From Bacteroidales bacterium UBA1035 (lineage in GTDB: Bacteria; Bacteroidota; Bacteroidia; Bacteroidales; Dysgonomonadaceae): a stretch of DNA of 29,040 nucleotides. Made by a program: the position numbers and the translations under genes. The stretch is taken from assembly GCA_002316835.1 (NCBI GenBank), contig DCEG01000040.1:682-29721 (forward strand). Reading direction: 5' to 3'. The notes beneath the pieces were generated by a model that saw only the letters and a program-made list of their open reading frames with translations, made no database searches and had not been told where the DNA came from. Shown in pieces: positions 15,414-23,468 of the stretch; position 1 is the stretch's first letter, and each line of letters begins with the position of its first letter.

Positions 15414-15508
15414 TATATATCAAAAAATATTCATAAAAAAACTTAAATAAAAAAATGTAAGACACTAATAATTAATATTACTAACCTATGAGGTGTGTAA
15501 CACTCCCG

Positions 15509-15540
15509 TTTGCACAAGGTTGTAGCCCTTTCTATTTTTG
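15509..15540 (+). promoter_or_regulatory. Complete Bacteroidota promoter before the MBL-fold operon
   Basis: TTTG at 15509-15512, 20 bases, then TATTTTTG at 15533-15540 match the TTTG-N19-21-TAnnTTTG consensus exactly. Transcription would start near 15547, some 24 bases before the ATG at 15571. Confidence 0.75.
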
Positions 15541-15570
15541 CTTCCGAAAACAATTAAAAAATTCAATCAG

Positions 15571-16416
15571 ATGAAAAAGAACAATGTATTGGCAGCGGTT
15601 ATCCTTGTAGCATCCACTGTAAACGCTCAAGGTAAATTTGAAGTAAAAGACTTCGGGAGTTTTAAACTCCATGCGTATGTTACCGCCGATCCGCTTGGCG
15701 ACATGAGTTATATTGTGGAAGGGAAAAAGAGTCTGGTAGTATTGGAACCTGCAGCATTTCACGATAATATCAAAGAATTCGGCGAGTACGTACAAAAGTT
15801 GAATAAACCTGTTGACAAAGTGATAGCGAACTATCATGCAGCGGGGTTCAGTGGATTCGATCATTCCAAATTCGTTATGGTTAAAGGTATGCCAGAGTTT
15901 ATTAAAGGGGATATTTACAGCGGTATGATGGCTGGCTTTGCTGCCGGTTTCGGCGATAAAATGGATATCAGCGAGTTTGTGCCAACCAAAACCATACCCA
16001 GAAACGCAGTAAAAAAATGGGCAGGCGTGGAGTACAGGTTCTTTCCGGGAGCATCGACCGATTTTCCTGCAGCCAGTGTGTTGATAGGAAAGAAAGTATA
16101 TTACATGCATTTTACTCCCGTAGCCAACATGCACATGGGAGCAATTCAAATATCAAGTCCCGATGCTGTGAATGCTACTCTCGCCGAACTCGAACGTGCT
16201 AAGTCATCAGGAGCTGCCATTTTTATCGGAGGGCATGGCACCGGAACTGCTGATATGAATGCCGTTGACTTTCAGATTGCCTATTTGAAAAAGATTAAGG
16301 AAACAATATCTTCGATAAAAACTGGGGACGAGTTTATTCTGGTCATGCAAATGACATACAAAAATATTGCAGGTGAAGATAATCTGACAGCGCTTGCTAC
16401 TAACCTTTATAAATAA
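15571..16416 (+). CDS. Secreted metallo-beta-lactamase-fold protein lacking most metal ligands
   Basis: The ATG at 15571 begins a 281-residue protein with a clear signal peptide (MKKNNVLAAVILVASTVNAQ). A reading frame continues upstream only to a TTG that overlaps the promoter, so 15571 is preferred. The fold is suggested by the MSYIVEGKKSLVVLEP strand pair, VDKVIANYHAAGFSGF at the site where HxHxDH is expected, and FIGGHGTG near residue 218. Only His89 of the HxHxDH motif is left, the GD of the metal-bridging Asp is MHF (180-181), while His222 remains. It is therefore probably not a normal two-metal hydrolase. It forms an operon with the next gene, eight bases between stop and start. Confidence 0.75.
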   Translation: MKKNNVLAAVILVASTVNAQGKFEVKDFGSFKLHAYVTADPLGDMSYIVEGKKSLVVLEPAAFHDNIKEFGEYVQKLNKPVDKVIANYHAAGFSGFDHSKFVMVKGMPEFIKGDIYSGMMAGFAAGFGDKMDISEFVPTKTIPRNAVKKWAGVEYRFFPGASTDFPAASVLIGKKVYYMHFTPVANMHMGAIQISSPDAVNATLAELERAKSSGAAIFIGGHGTGTADMNAVDFQIAYLKKIKETISSIKTGDEFILVMQMTYKNIAGEDNLTALATNLYK

Positions 16417-16423
16417 AAAAACA

Positions 16424-17176
16424 ATGACAAAGAAAATATTTTTAGCCCTTCTATTATCTGTGCTGATGATGAACGGGTATTCACAAACGAAAACAGTTGT
16501 GCTGGATGTGTCGCACGAAACGGATTCAACGTATAAACATTCCAATCCCAACATATTTAAACAGTATAAGGATATCGTAGAAAATGGAATTGGCGCGAAC
16601 CTGATCATAAATCATTATATGGAATTGAATGGCGACATGCTTCGAAAAGCTGATGTGCTTATTATTCTTTCTCCGTTAGACAGAAACAGAAAAACTCCTA
16701 AGAACGATCTCACGACGCTTGAGAGAGAATCGGTGGTGAATTATGTGAAAAATGGTGGAAAATTGATTATTTTCATGGATGAAGAGCATCGGGTGGATAT
16801 GGAGAAGTTCGGCGGAAACGATATTCTGAAACCTTTTGGAATGGAGTACGGCCTTGATCTGCCAATGAAGTCGAATATCGGTGCCACAAGTGTAGTTTTG
16901 GAGATTGTAGGGGAAATGTATGAACTTTCCTATAGCGGAAGCCGATCACTGTCAGGCGGTACGCCTATCAGTTATAGAAATGGTGAAGATAAACAAGTTC
17001 ATGGAGCATACGTTAAACTCGAAAATGGCGAAACCATAGCTGCTTTCGGCGAAACAATGACCGGCCTTTTTATGGGTGGAATCACAATGACATTAACTAG
17101 CGGAATGACTATCACGTGGCGGGGTAAAGATGATCAGACGTTCATAAAGGAATTGATCAAAGGGATGCTTAGATAG
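16424..17176 (+). CDS. Secreted GATase-like (DUF4350-like) protein of unknown function
   Basis: From the ATG at 16424 the protein has 250 residues with a signal peptide (MTKKIFLALLLSVLMMNGYS-Q). An upstream in-frame TTG would overlap the previous gene and place residues ahead of the signal peptide, so it is not used. The mature part resembles class I glutamine-amidotransferase-like or DUF4350 folds: TVVLDVSHETD at the start, RKADVLIILSPL (about 74-85), an acidic and basic linker, then VVNYVKNGGKLIIFMDEEHR (about 104-123) and NDILKPFGMEYG. No catalytic Cys-His pair is seen. It probably works with the preceding MBL-like protein in the periplasm. Family assignment is by fold pattern only. Confidence 0.6.
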   Translation: MTKKIFLALLLSVLMMNGYSQTKTVVLDVSHETDSTYKHSNPNIFKQYKDIVENGIGANLIINHYMELNGDMLRKADVLIILSPLDRNRKTPKNDLTTLERESVVNYVKNGGKLIIFMDEEHRVDMEKFGGNDILKPFGMEYGLDLPMKSNIGATSVVLEIVGEMYELSYSGSRSLSGGTPISYRNGEDKQVHGAYVKLENGETIAAFGETMTGLFMGGITMTLTSGMTITWRGKDDQTFIKELIKGMLR

Positions 17177-17213
17177 TTGGCGATAAATTTTTGTATGCTT
17201 AATTACAATTTTA

Positions 17214-17258
17214 GAACCCTATATTTTGATAATTTCAAAACTATAGAGTTCGTTTTTT
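17214..17258 (+). terminator. Terminator of the MBL-fold operon
   Basis: GAACCCTATA-TTTTGA (17214-17229) pairs with TCAAAA-CTATAG-GTTC (to 17251) with one bulge and one mismatch, followed by GTTTTTT (17252-17258). Confidence 0.65.
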
Positions 17259-17322
17259 ATAAATCAGTAATTTTGGTAGGTAAAACCGTAATTTATATAC
17301 AGAGTTCCATATTTCTGTTCCC

Positions 17323-17330
17323 TATCTTTG
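17323..17330 (+). promoter_or_regulatory. Bacteroidota -7 element TATCTTTG
   Basis: Full match to TAnnTTTG, 58 bases before the DUF418 start. No TTTG at 19-21 bases upstream. Confidence 0.5.
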
Positions 17331-17388
17331 TATTCGATAAAATGTATAGAATTATCAGATTACAGCAAAACAAATAAAAAAGTAGAAA

Positions 17389-18639
17389 ATGGAACAAGAA
17401 AAGATTCTTTCACCTCCCTCAAAACGTATTGATGTTATAGACGCCTTGCGTGGATTTGCATTATTCGGCGTAATAGTTACCCACATGTTGCAACGGCTTG
17501 GCATTTTTGCCGGCGTAAGGCCGGGAGAACCTATTTTCCCCGTGTTGGACGAAGCAGTGCAATGGCTTTTCCAGAATGTGATTATGGGACGATTCATCAA
17601 TATTTTTGCTTTCCTTTTCGGGATGAGCTTTTTCATACAGATGGACAGAGCTGCGAAAAGGGGGGTAGATTTTAGGGGACGGTTTTTATGGAGATTGGTC
17701 TTGCTTTTTATAATCGGTAGGATAGGGGCTTCTTTCACGTACGTGGATATCCTCTCCATCTATGCAGTTTTTGGAGTGGTGCTGGTTTTCCTTTTTCCGT
17801 TGAAAAACTGGATGCTGTTGACGATTGCCGCTCTTTTGTTATTGGGTACTCCACGTATATTTATTGCAGGAGTTGACCGAATTTCCAACGATCCGGTTAC
17901 GGAAGTGGTTCAACCAGCTCCACAGCAAAACGTGCAAAGAAGCCGCCCACCAAACATGGAATGGGAGAAACCGACGTTCCTTGAAAGTGTGAAGCATAAT
18001 CAGACAAACGGAACAATGGGAACTTTAAGATATCAGTTTGGATTAGTCGGACGCGGTTATGTTACTATGGCGCTCTTTATCATAGGGCTAGTTGTGGGGC
18101 GTATCCGATTTTTTGAAGAGGTTCATATTAAACAAAAAAGAAATATTGTTTTGTTTTTTACCTTCTTGTTTTCTACGTTGCTGGTTGATTTTATCATAAA
18201 ATCAATATCCAAGGAGCCGATAAATCTTTTTAGGTATATGAGTCCGGATAGCAATATACCGCCCTTGGCATTGGTTTCGGCAACGTTGAACGATATTAAT
18301 TTAGTATTGCTCTCAGGAGCGTTGGCAATGGGTTTTATAACGTTGTATCAGATAAAAGGTGTCAGAAAGTATCTGTCAACCATAACTCCATACGGACGAA
18401 TGGGGTTGACGAACTACGAAATGCAGGGTGTAATCGGTGCTATCCTGTTCTCGGCCTGGGGATTTGGTGCTATTTTCGGTAAATGGGGAGCAACTGAACT
18501 GTTTTTTCTTGGCATAGTTATTTATATTTTGCAGGCAGTATTCAGCAAATACTGGTTGAAATACTTCCTCTACGGACCGCTCGAGTGGCTTTGGCGTTCG
18601 GGTACTTATCTTAAATGGCAACCGTTCAAAAGAAAGTAA
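17389..18639 (+). CDS. DUF418 (YeiB-like) integral membrane protein
   Basis: The 416-residue protein has many membrane segments. It opens with RIDVIDALRGFALFGVIVTH, the start motif shared with heparan-alpha-glucosaminide acetyltransferase-like proteins, and NIFAFLFGMSFFIQMDR. The C-terminal DUF418 domain (about residues 260-410) shows GRMGLTNYEMQG and GPLEWLWRSGTYLKW. Members are inner-membrane proteins, possibly acyl transferases or transporters; the actual role is unknown. A proline-rich, polar loop (about 180-205) interrupts the middle. It appears to be a single-gene unit and is followed directly by a gene remnant. Confidence 0.85.
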   Translation: MEQEKILSPPSKRIDVIDALRGFALFGVIVTHMLQRLGIFAGVRPGEPIFPVLDEAVQWLFQNVIMGRFINIFAFLFGMSFFIQMDRAAKRGVDFRGRFLWRLVLLFIIGRIGASFTYVDILSIYAVFGVVLVFLFPLKNWMLLTIAALLLLGTPRIFIAGVDRISNDPVTEVVQPAPQQNVQRSRPPNMEWEKPTFLESVKHNQTNGTMGTLRYQFGLVGRGYVTMALFIIGLVVGRIRFFEEVHIKQKRNIVLFFTFLFSTLLVDFIIKSISKEPINLFRYMSPDSNIPPLALVSATLNDINLVLLSGALAMGFITLYQIKGVRKYLSTITPYGRMGLTNYEMQGVIGAILFSAWGFGAIFGKWGATELFFLGIVIYILQAVFSKYWLKYFLYGPLEWLWRSGTYLKWQPFKRK

Positions 18640-18640
18640 T

Positions 18641-18838
18641 TCTAATTTCAGATTTTCCAAAGATGCGCTTTATCCGGTAACAGGCGAGCAAATCAGTCGG
18701 TTATTTGTAGTAAACAAATAAGAAATTGACATCGAAACATTTGGTTGGCATCCCTATAACGGTAAATGTGAATATATTCAACAACGTACGGGTGCTGTCT
18801 TTGTCGATGCTATGAGAGATATTTTTCCGGGGAGGTGA
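18641..18838 (+). pseudogene. Remnant of an unidentified gene with in-frame stop
   Basis: One frame reads like real protein over about 65 codons: FSKDALYPVTGEQISRLFVV, a TAA stop at 18719-18721, then EIDIETFGWHPYNGKCEYIQ, QRTGAVFVDAMRDIFPGR and TGA at 18836-18838. There is no start codon and no family that I recognise. The balanced amino acid use on both sides of the stop suggests a truncated, mutated gene fragment. It lies directly after the DUF418 stop. Confidence 0.5.
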
Positions 18839-18998
18839 TCTGTTTCGTTTCTGAGAATGGCATATTTAACATTAAATTCTTCAATTTGTGTCAAATATGA
18901 TTTAAATTTGCAGCACTTTATTGTTTAAAGATGCTAAATTTATTTTGTTAAGTTATTAATAACAGTTATTGTTTATTTTCAATCATTTGACTTAATGT
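18839..18998. other. AT-rich gap before the DUF6057 gene
   Basis: Together with the remnant this makes 359 bases without an intact gene. A -7-like TAAATTTG lies at 18903-18910, but the nearest TTTG upstream (18885-18888) is only 14 bases away, too short for a standard promoter. No hairpin with a T-run is evident. Confidence 0.4.
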
Positions 18999-20786
18999 GT
19001 GAAAGGTAAACGAACGGATTTTGATTTTGGAAGTATGCTCATGAAAAACAAGAATCTGATAATAGTGTTAATTAGTTTCATAGTATTTCTTCTTTTTTTT
19101 ATTTTTCTTCAACGTACCTGTGAATATCATTTCTATTATATAGAGCAGGATCAGATGTTCAGATTCTCTGCTAATTATTTTCAAGACAAAATTGTTCGTC
19201 CGGGAGGATTTGCTCTTGTAATTGCTCAATTCCTGCTTCAGTTTTTTTCGATTAAGTACCTCGGAGCAACAATCCTCTCAATTCTTCTTACATTCATCGT
19301 TTTTGTAGTAGGTGGTATAATGAAGCGTTTTGAGTCAAGAAAGGAATTTTTGATTTTATCGCTTATTCCATCTGTTTTGCTGATGTATGCTCAATTTCAA
19401 TTTAATTATCAGTTGCAGGGAACCATAGCCTTTCTTTTGGCGGTTGTTGCTCTGTACACATATTTAATGTTGAAAAACTATTCAATAAGATTAATTACAG
19501 GTTTAGTATTAACGGTGTTACTATTCATTTTTGCCGGCTCAGTTTTTGTATTGTTTGCTGTTTCGGCTCTTCTTTTCGAGTTACTCAGGAGAAATAAAAA
19601 ATGGTATTTGTCCGGGACATTTCTTATAGTAGCTACAGTAGTAATAGTTTTCAGTATCCGCACAGGAATGTTGGGTGAATTCAAGTTTGCAGCTCTCCCT
19701 GATATGTATTACAATAATCTGCTTAAATCTCCTCCATACTCTATATTTGCGTGGTTGTCGATGCCGTTATGTTCAATTGTTGCCTTTGTTTCGCCATATT
19801 TAAATAATAAGGATTCACGAGTTAAAAGCCAGGTGTTTTTTTCGATAGGTTTTGTGTTGATTGGAGTCTTTATATTCACAGCTTTTGAAAAAGAAAATAA
19901 TCCCGAATCAACCAAATATAAAAAACTGGATTATTATTCGTATACTTCACAATGGGATAAGATTATTGAAATAAACAAAGAAAGAACGAATAATTATCTT
20001 CATTTGAATATTCTAAATCGTGCATTATCGGAGAAAGGAGAGTTGGCGGACAGGATGTTTGCTTTTAATCAGAATGGAGTTTACTCACTGATGGTTGAGG
20101 GAAATGTTCCGGCGTTGTTAACCGATATTTATTTCACCATGGGTGATATTGCTACATCTCAACGTTACGCGTTTGAGGCTTACATATCATCTCAGGGAAA
20201 CGAAAATCCCCGGATGTTGCAACGTCTTGTCCAAACAAATCTTATATTTGGTGCTTTCCCGGTGGCCGAGAAATATATTTCTCTCTTGGAACAAACGCTT
20301 TTTTATAAAAAATGGGCGTCAGCTCAAAGAAAGTTTTTGTACAACGATGCTACTGTAGAGAGTGACCCTCTTTTAGGAAATAAACGAAAAGGCTTGCATC
20401 CGGAGGGTGAAGAATATAACATATTTGGTATTGAGCGTGATCTTGAAGACATTGCAGCAGCTAATCCGTCAGATAAAAAAGCCATAGAATACCTGGGTGC
20501 TATTTATTTGTTGAATAAGGATATTGTGAAACTTCACGATTTGTTTGATAAATATTACAATGGTAAAGTTTTGCAAAAGATGCCAAGAAGTTTTCAGGAA
20601 GCAGTGATGATTATGTCGGTGAATTTTCCCGATGTTCTGGACAAATATGCTGTATCACCAGAGGTTCAAAATGGATTTTATGGTTTTAATAAGGATGTGA
20701 CCGATAACCAACAAAATTACTACTTAAAAGATCTGATTTTTAACAAGTATGGTAATACTTACTGGTACTATTATATGTTCAAGTAA
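18999..20786 (+). CDS. DUF6057 family membrane protein with helical-repeat C-terminus
   Basis: The 595-residue protein has about eight to ten hydrophobic segments in residues 18-295. Between the first and second is the conserved-looking YHFYYIEQDQMFRFSANYF followed by RPGGFALVIAQFLLQFF, which fits DUF6057. Residues about 310-595 are soluble and helical, resembling TPR-like repeats (ALLTDIYFTMGDIATSQRYA, FGAFPVAEKYISLLEQ). The GTG at 18999 gives the longest form; ATG at 19035 or 19041 (MKNKNLIIVLISF) is equally plausible. It is followed after six bases by a haem-motif lipoprotein, so the two form an operon. Function is unknown. Confidence 0.75.
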   Translation: MKGKRTDFDFGSMLMKNKNLIIVLISFIVFLLFFIFLQRTCEYHFYYIEQDQMFRFSANYFQDKIVRPGGFALVIAQFLLQFFSIKYLGATILSILLTFIVFVVGGIMKRFESRKEFLILSLIPSVLLMYAQFQFNYQLQGTIAFLLAVVALYTYLMLKNYSIRLITGLVLTVLLFIFAGSVFVLFAVSALLFELLRRNKKWYLSGTFLIVATVVIVFSIRTGMLGEFKFAALPDMYYNNLLKSPPYSIFAWLSMPLCSIVAFVSPYLNNKDSRVKSQVFFSIGFVLIGVFIFTAFEKENNPESTKYKKLDYYSYTSQWDKIIEINKERTNNYLHLNILNRALSEKGELADRMFAFNQNGVYSLMVEGNVPALLTDIYFTMGDIATSQRYAFEAYISSQGNENPRMLQRLVQTNLIFGAFPVAEKYISLLEQTLFYKKWASAQRKFLYNDATVESDPLLGNKRKGLHPEGEEYNIFGIERDLEDIAAANPSDKKAIEYLGAIYLLNKDIVKLHDLFDKYYNGKVLQKMPRSFQEAVMIMSVNFPDVLDKYAVSPEVQNGFYGFNKDVTDNQQNYYLKDLIFNKYGNTYWYYYMFK

Positions 20787-20792
20787 AATTCT

Positions 20793-22262
20793 ATGAAGCT
20801 ATATAATTATATAACTCTACTTGGTATTCTCGTCATAATCTCATGTACGGGTAAAAGTGAACATTTTCAGGAAGAATCAAATTATCCTGTTATAACTCCT
20901 GATTATATCGGTGTTACGGTTCCATACAATATAGCACCTTTAAATTTCTTAATTGATGGCAGCCCCTCCAGATCTCAATTAATAATTAAAGGGGTGGAAG
21001 GCATAATTAAAGTGAAATCCAAAGTAGGAAAGTTTGAAATTCCTGAAAAAAGGTGGAAAGAACTGTTAGAGAATTCAAAGGGGCAGTCGTTAGAATTCTC
21101 GGTAATTGTTGAAAATGGAACAGAAAAAATCAAGTATAAGTCTTTTACAGTCGATGTTAGCCCGGATCCCATAGATAAATACATTGCTTACCGATTAATA
21201 CCTCCCGGATATGAATTGTGGAGTAAAATGGGCATTTACCAGCGAAATTTGGAAAGTTATACACAAACTGCCATATACGAGAATAGGCTTTCCAGCGAGA
21301 ATTGTGTAAACTGCCATTCTTTCAGTATGCAAAATCCTGATAATATGTTGTTTCACATGAGGGCTAAGTTTCCCGGAACCATATTGATTCGTGATGAAAA
21401 AATCGAAAAATTAAATACCAAAACCGATCAGATGATCTCAGCTTTGGTTTATCCTTCGTGGCACCCGTCCGGAGATTTTGTGGCTTTTTCGGTTAACAAG
21501 ACAATGCAGTTCTTCCACTATAACCACAAAAACAGGATTGAAGTTTACGATGCAAAGTCGGATGTGGTTGTATATGACGTGAATAAACATGAGGTTTTAT
21601 CATCTCCGTTACTATTTTCAAATAGTTCGTTTGAAACTTTTCCTACTTTTTCGCCTGATGGAAAAACCTTGTTTTTCTGTACAGCAGATTCAGTAGAAAT
21701 GCCTCAGCAATATAATAATGTAAAATACAGTTTATGTAAAGTTGAGTTTGATCCGGAAAAACGTCGTTTCGGAGAAAAGATCGATACGCTTTACAATTCA
21801 AAGTTTCACGATAAGAGTGTTTCTTTTCCGCGCGTTTCTCCCGATGGGAAATTTTTGGTTTTCACTCTTTCTAAATATGGAAATTTTTCGATCTGGCATA
21901 AAGATGCCGATCTTTGGTTACTCGACCTGGCGACAGGTGAATACAAGCCCATGGAAAATGTAAATAGCAATGATGTAGAAAGTTATCATTCGTGGAGTAG
22001 CAATAGTCGCTGGTTGGTATTCAGCAGCCGGAGAATGGATGGCTTATATACCCGGCCTTTTTTTACTCATATAGACAATGTAGGCAATGCGAGCAAACCA
22101 TTTCTGCTTCCTCAAAAAAACACTGATTTTTATGATGAATTTATGAATTCGTATAACATACCCGAATTTATCAAAGACAAGGTTGAAAACAGAAAATTTG
22201 ATATAGCAGAGACGGCAAAAAACAATAAAGGTATTGACGTTACCTTTAGTATGCAAAAATAG
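20793..22262 (+). CDS. Lipoprotein with CxxCH haem motif and PD40/TolB-like propeller
   Basis: The 489-residue protein starts with a lipoprotein signal (GILVIISC, lipidated Cys18). Residues about 30-130 may be a beta-rich domain. A single c-type haem motif, CVNCH, lies at 171-175. After it come PD40-like propeller blades: YPSWHPSGDFVAFSV (220-234), TFPTFSPDGKTLFF (282-295), SFPRVSPDGKFLVF (344-357) and YHSWSSNSRWLVFSS (398-412). Such proteins are sometimes annotated as TolB-like or cytochrome c biogenesis proteins in Bacteroidota. The upstream DUF6057 gene is six bases away. It ends six bases from the convergent chorismate-enzyme gene. A role in electron transfer or in sensing is open. Confidence 0.75.
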   Translation: MKLYNYITLLGILVIISCTGKSEHFQEESNYPVITPDYIGVTVPYNIAPLNFLIDGSPSRSQLIIKGVEGIIKVKSKVGKFEIPEKRWKELLENSKGQSLEFSVIVENGTEKIKYKSFTVDVSPDPIDKYIAYRLIPPGYELWSKMGIYQRNLESYTQTAIYENRLSSENCVNCHSFSMQNPDNMLFHMRAKFPGTILIRDEKIEKLNTKTDQMISALVYPSWHPSGDFVAFSVNKTMQFFHYNHKNRIEVYDAKSDVVVYDVNKHEVLSSPLLFSNSSFETFPTFSPDGKTLFFCTADSVEMPQQYNNVKYSLCKVEFDPEKRRFGEKIDTLYNSKFHDKSVSFPRVSPDGKFLVFTLSKYGNFSIWHKDADLWLLDLATGEYKPMENVNSNDVESYHSWSSNSRWLVFSSRRMDGLYTRPFFTHIDNVGNASKPFLLPQKNTDFYDEFMNSYNIPEFIKDKVENRKFDIAETAKNNKGIDVTFSMQK

Positions 22263-22268
22263 CCGGAT

Positions 22269-23420
22269 TTACATTTCCTCGAAATTATTGTTTGTGGCCT
22301 CTTTGATTGCTATGCACTCCATTTCCACTAACCATGCCGGGCGACAGATAGGAGCGAGGGTAATTATTTTGGGGATACCGGGAAATTCTTTTTCCATTTT
22401 TTCGTTTACGATCTTGTAGTCAGCTGTGTCTCGAAGATAGACAATTATTTGAGCGAGATCATCGAACCCGGAATTTGCTTCATGCAGCAAAGCCCGAACA
22501 TTTTCGATCATTCTGTCGGATTGTTTCAATATATCTCCTTCGTGTAAAACCTTCCCTTTATTATCAATACTTGCGGTTCCGCTTATATAGATGTGATTTC
22601 TGTCACCGTATTTAATACAAACACCTCTCTCAAATGTTACCCCATAATCGTATGTAGAGCTCATATTCTCAGAGGCATAAAGAAATTGGATCTGTTCTTG
22701 GCTTAAACCATCAATGGCGTAAGCATCAAAAAGCAAAGTCGTCTTGGGGTTGGCGTGTCGTCCCGCAATTCCGGTACTGGCTATATAGTGAGTCTTTTCG
22801 GTGAGATTATGTAAGGTGAAATTATTTTTTCTTGCTTTTACAACGCCGCTGTAATTATTATCAATATCGGAAACAAACAACCACGTACGAACGCAGTTGT
22901 CTTTCAGGGAACACTCCACTTGTTGAAGCTGTTCTTCGTAATTTATTAAAATCTGATCTGTTTGTTGTTCCGAATTTCCGGTTGTTTCATACATTTCTGT
23001 AGCAAGATAGTGTTTGTAACCGTTGTGTTGGAATCCAAACAATGAATTGTTTTGCACAGGTATACCGATATCTTCTGCTTTTGATAAAAACCAAACCCAT
23101 AGAGCAATTTTAGTGCCGTTAAGCGGAGGTTGCTGAACAATAGATACCGCACAGAACGGTAATTGACCTAAGGCTGATTTTAAAGGATTTATCTGGTTTT
23201 CTATGTCACTCAGAAAATAACGTTTAAAAACAGCAACCATTTTTGTCTTTTTTACAAACTTTTCATATGCTGAATGTAAATTGCATAATTGAGTATTAAA
23301 ATCAGCATTATCTAAACTGACGTGGAACACAGCATGACATTCCTGATTAGATCTTTTTGCACCAAAACTCGAAAATTCTATTCTTACATTTTGATTAAAA
23401 CTGAGCGTACCGTAATTCAT
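22269..23420 (-). CDS. Chorismate-converting enzyme, FkbO/Hyg5 family
   Basis: The 383-residue protein matches the chorismatase family, which has two RidA/YjgF-like halves and cleaves chorismate to dihydroxycyclohexadiene-carboxylate or to 3-/4-hydroxybenzoate. Family blocks include TWLFVSDIDNNYSGVVKARK (about 193-212), STGIAGRHA, the ENMSSTYDYGVTFERGVCIK block, YGDRNHIYISGTASID and the C-terminal PAWLVEMECIAIK with conserved acidic residues (Glu366, Glu368). No signal peptide, so it is cytosolic. It is the third gene after PIG-L and PNGase F-like genes on the same strand, 48 bases behind. The product cannot be told from the sequence. Confidence 0.82.
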   Translation of the reverse strand: MNYGTLSFNQNVRIEFSSFGAKRSNQECHAVFHVSLDNADFNTQLCNLHSAYEKFVKKTKMVAVFKRYFLSDIENQINPLKSALGQLPFCAVSIVQQPPLNGTKIALWVWFLSKAEDIGIPVQNNSLFGFQHNGYKHYLATEMYETTGNSEQQTDQILINYEEQLQQVECSLKDNCVRTWLFVSDIDNNYSGVVKARKNNFTLHNLTEKTHYIASTGIAGRHANPKTTLLFDAYAIDGLSQEQIQFLYASENMSSTYDYGVTFERGVCIKYGDRNHIYISGTASIDNKGKVLHEGDILKQSDRMIENVRALLHEANSGFDDLAQIIVYLRDTADYKIVNEKMEKEFPGIPKIITLAPICRPAWLVEMECIAIKEATNNNFEEM

Positions 23421-23468
23421 TATATTGTTAGAGATTAAATTTAATAAACTTGGAAATCCGCAATCATT

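Noticed and set aside
15532..16149. 205-residue minus-strand ORF opposite the MBL-fold gene
   Set aside because: It is antisense to a gene with a signal peptide and promoter; its composition (rich in His, Cys, Phe, Tyr) is that of a shadow frame.
17177..17377. 66-residue + strand ORF after the GATase-like gene
   Set aside because: It has no proper start context, a composition of chance AT-rich translation (many Phe, Ile, Tyr), and it covers a terminator hairpin and a -7 promoter element.
18885..18910. TTTG plus TAAATTTG as a promoter for the DUF6057 operon
   Set aside because: The spacing is 14 bases, far from the 19-21 expected.
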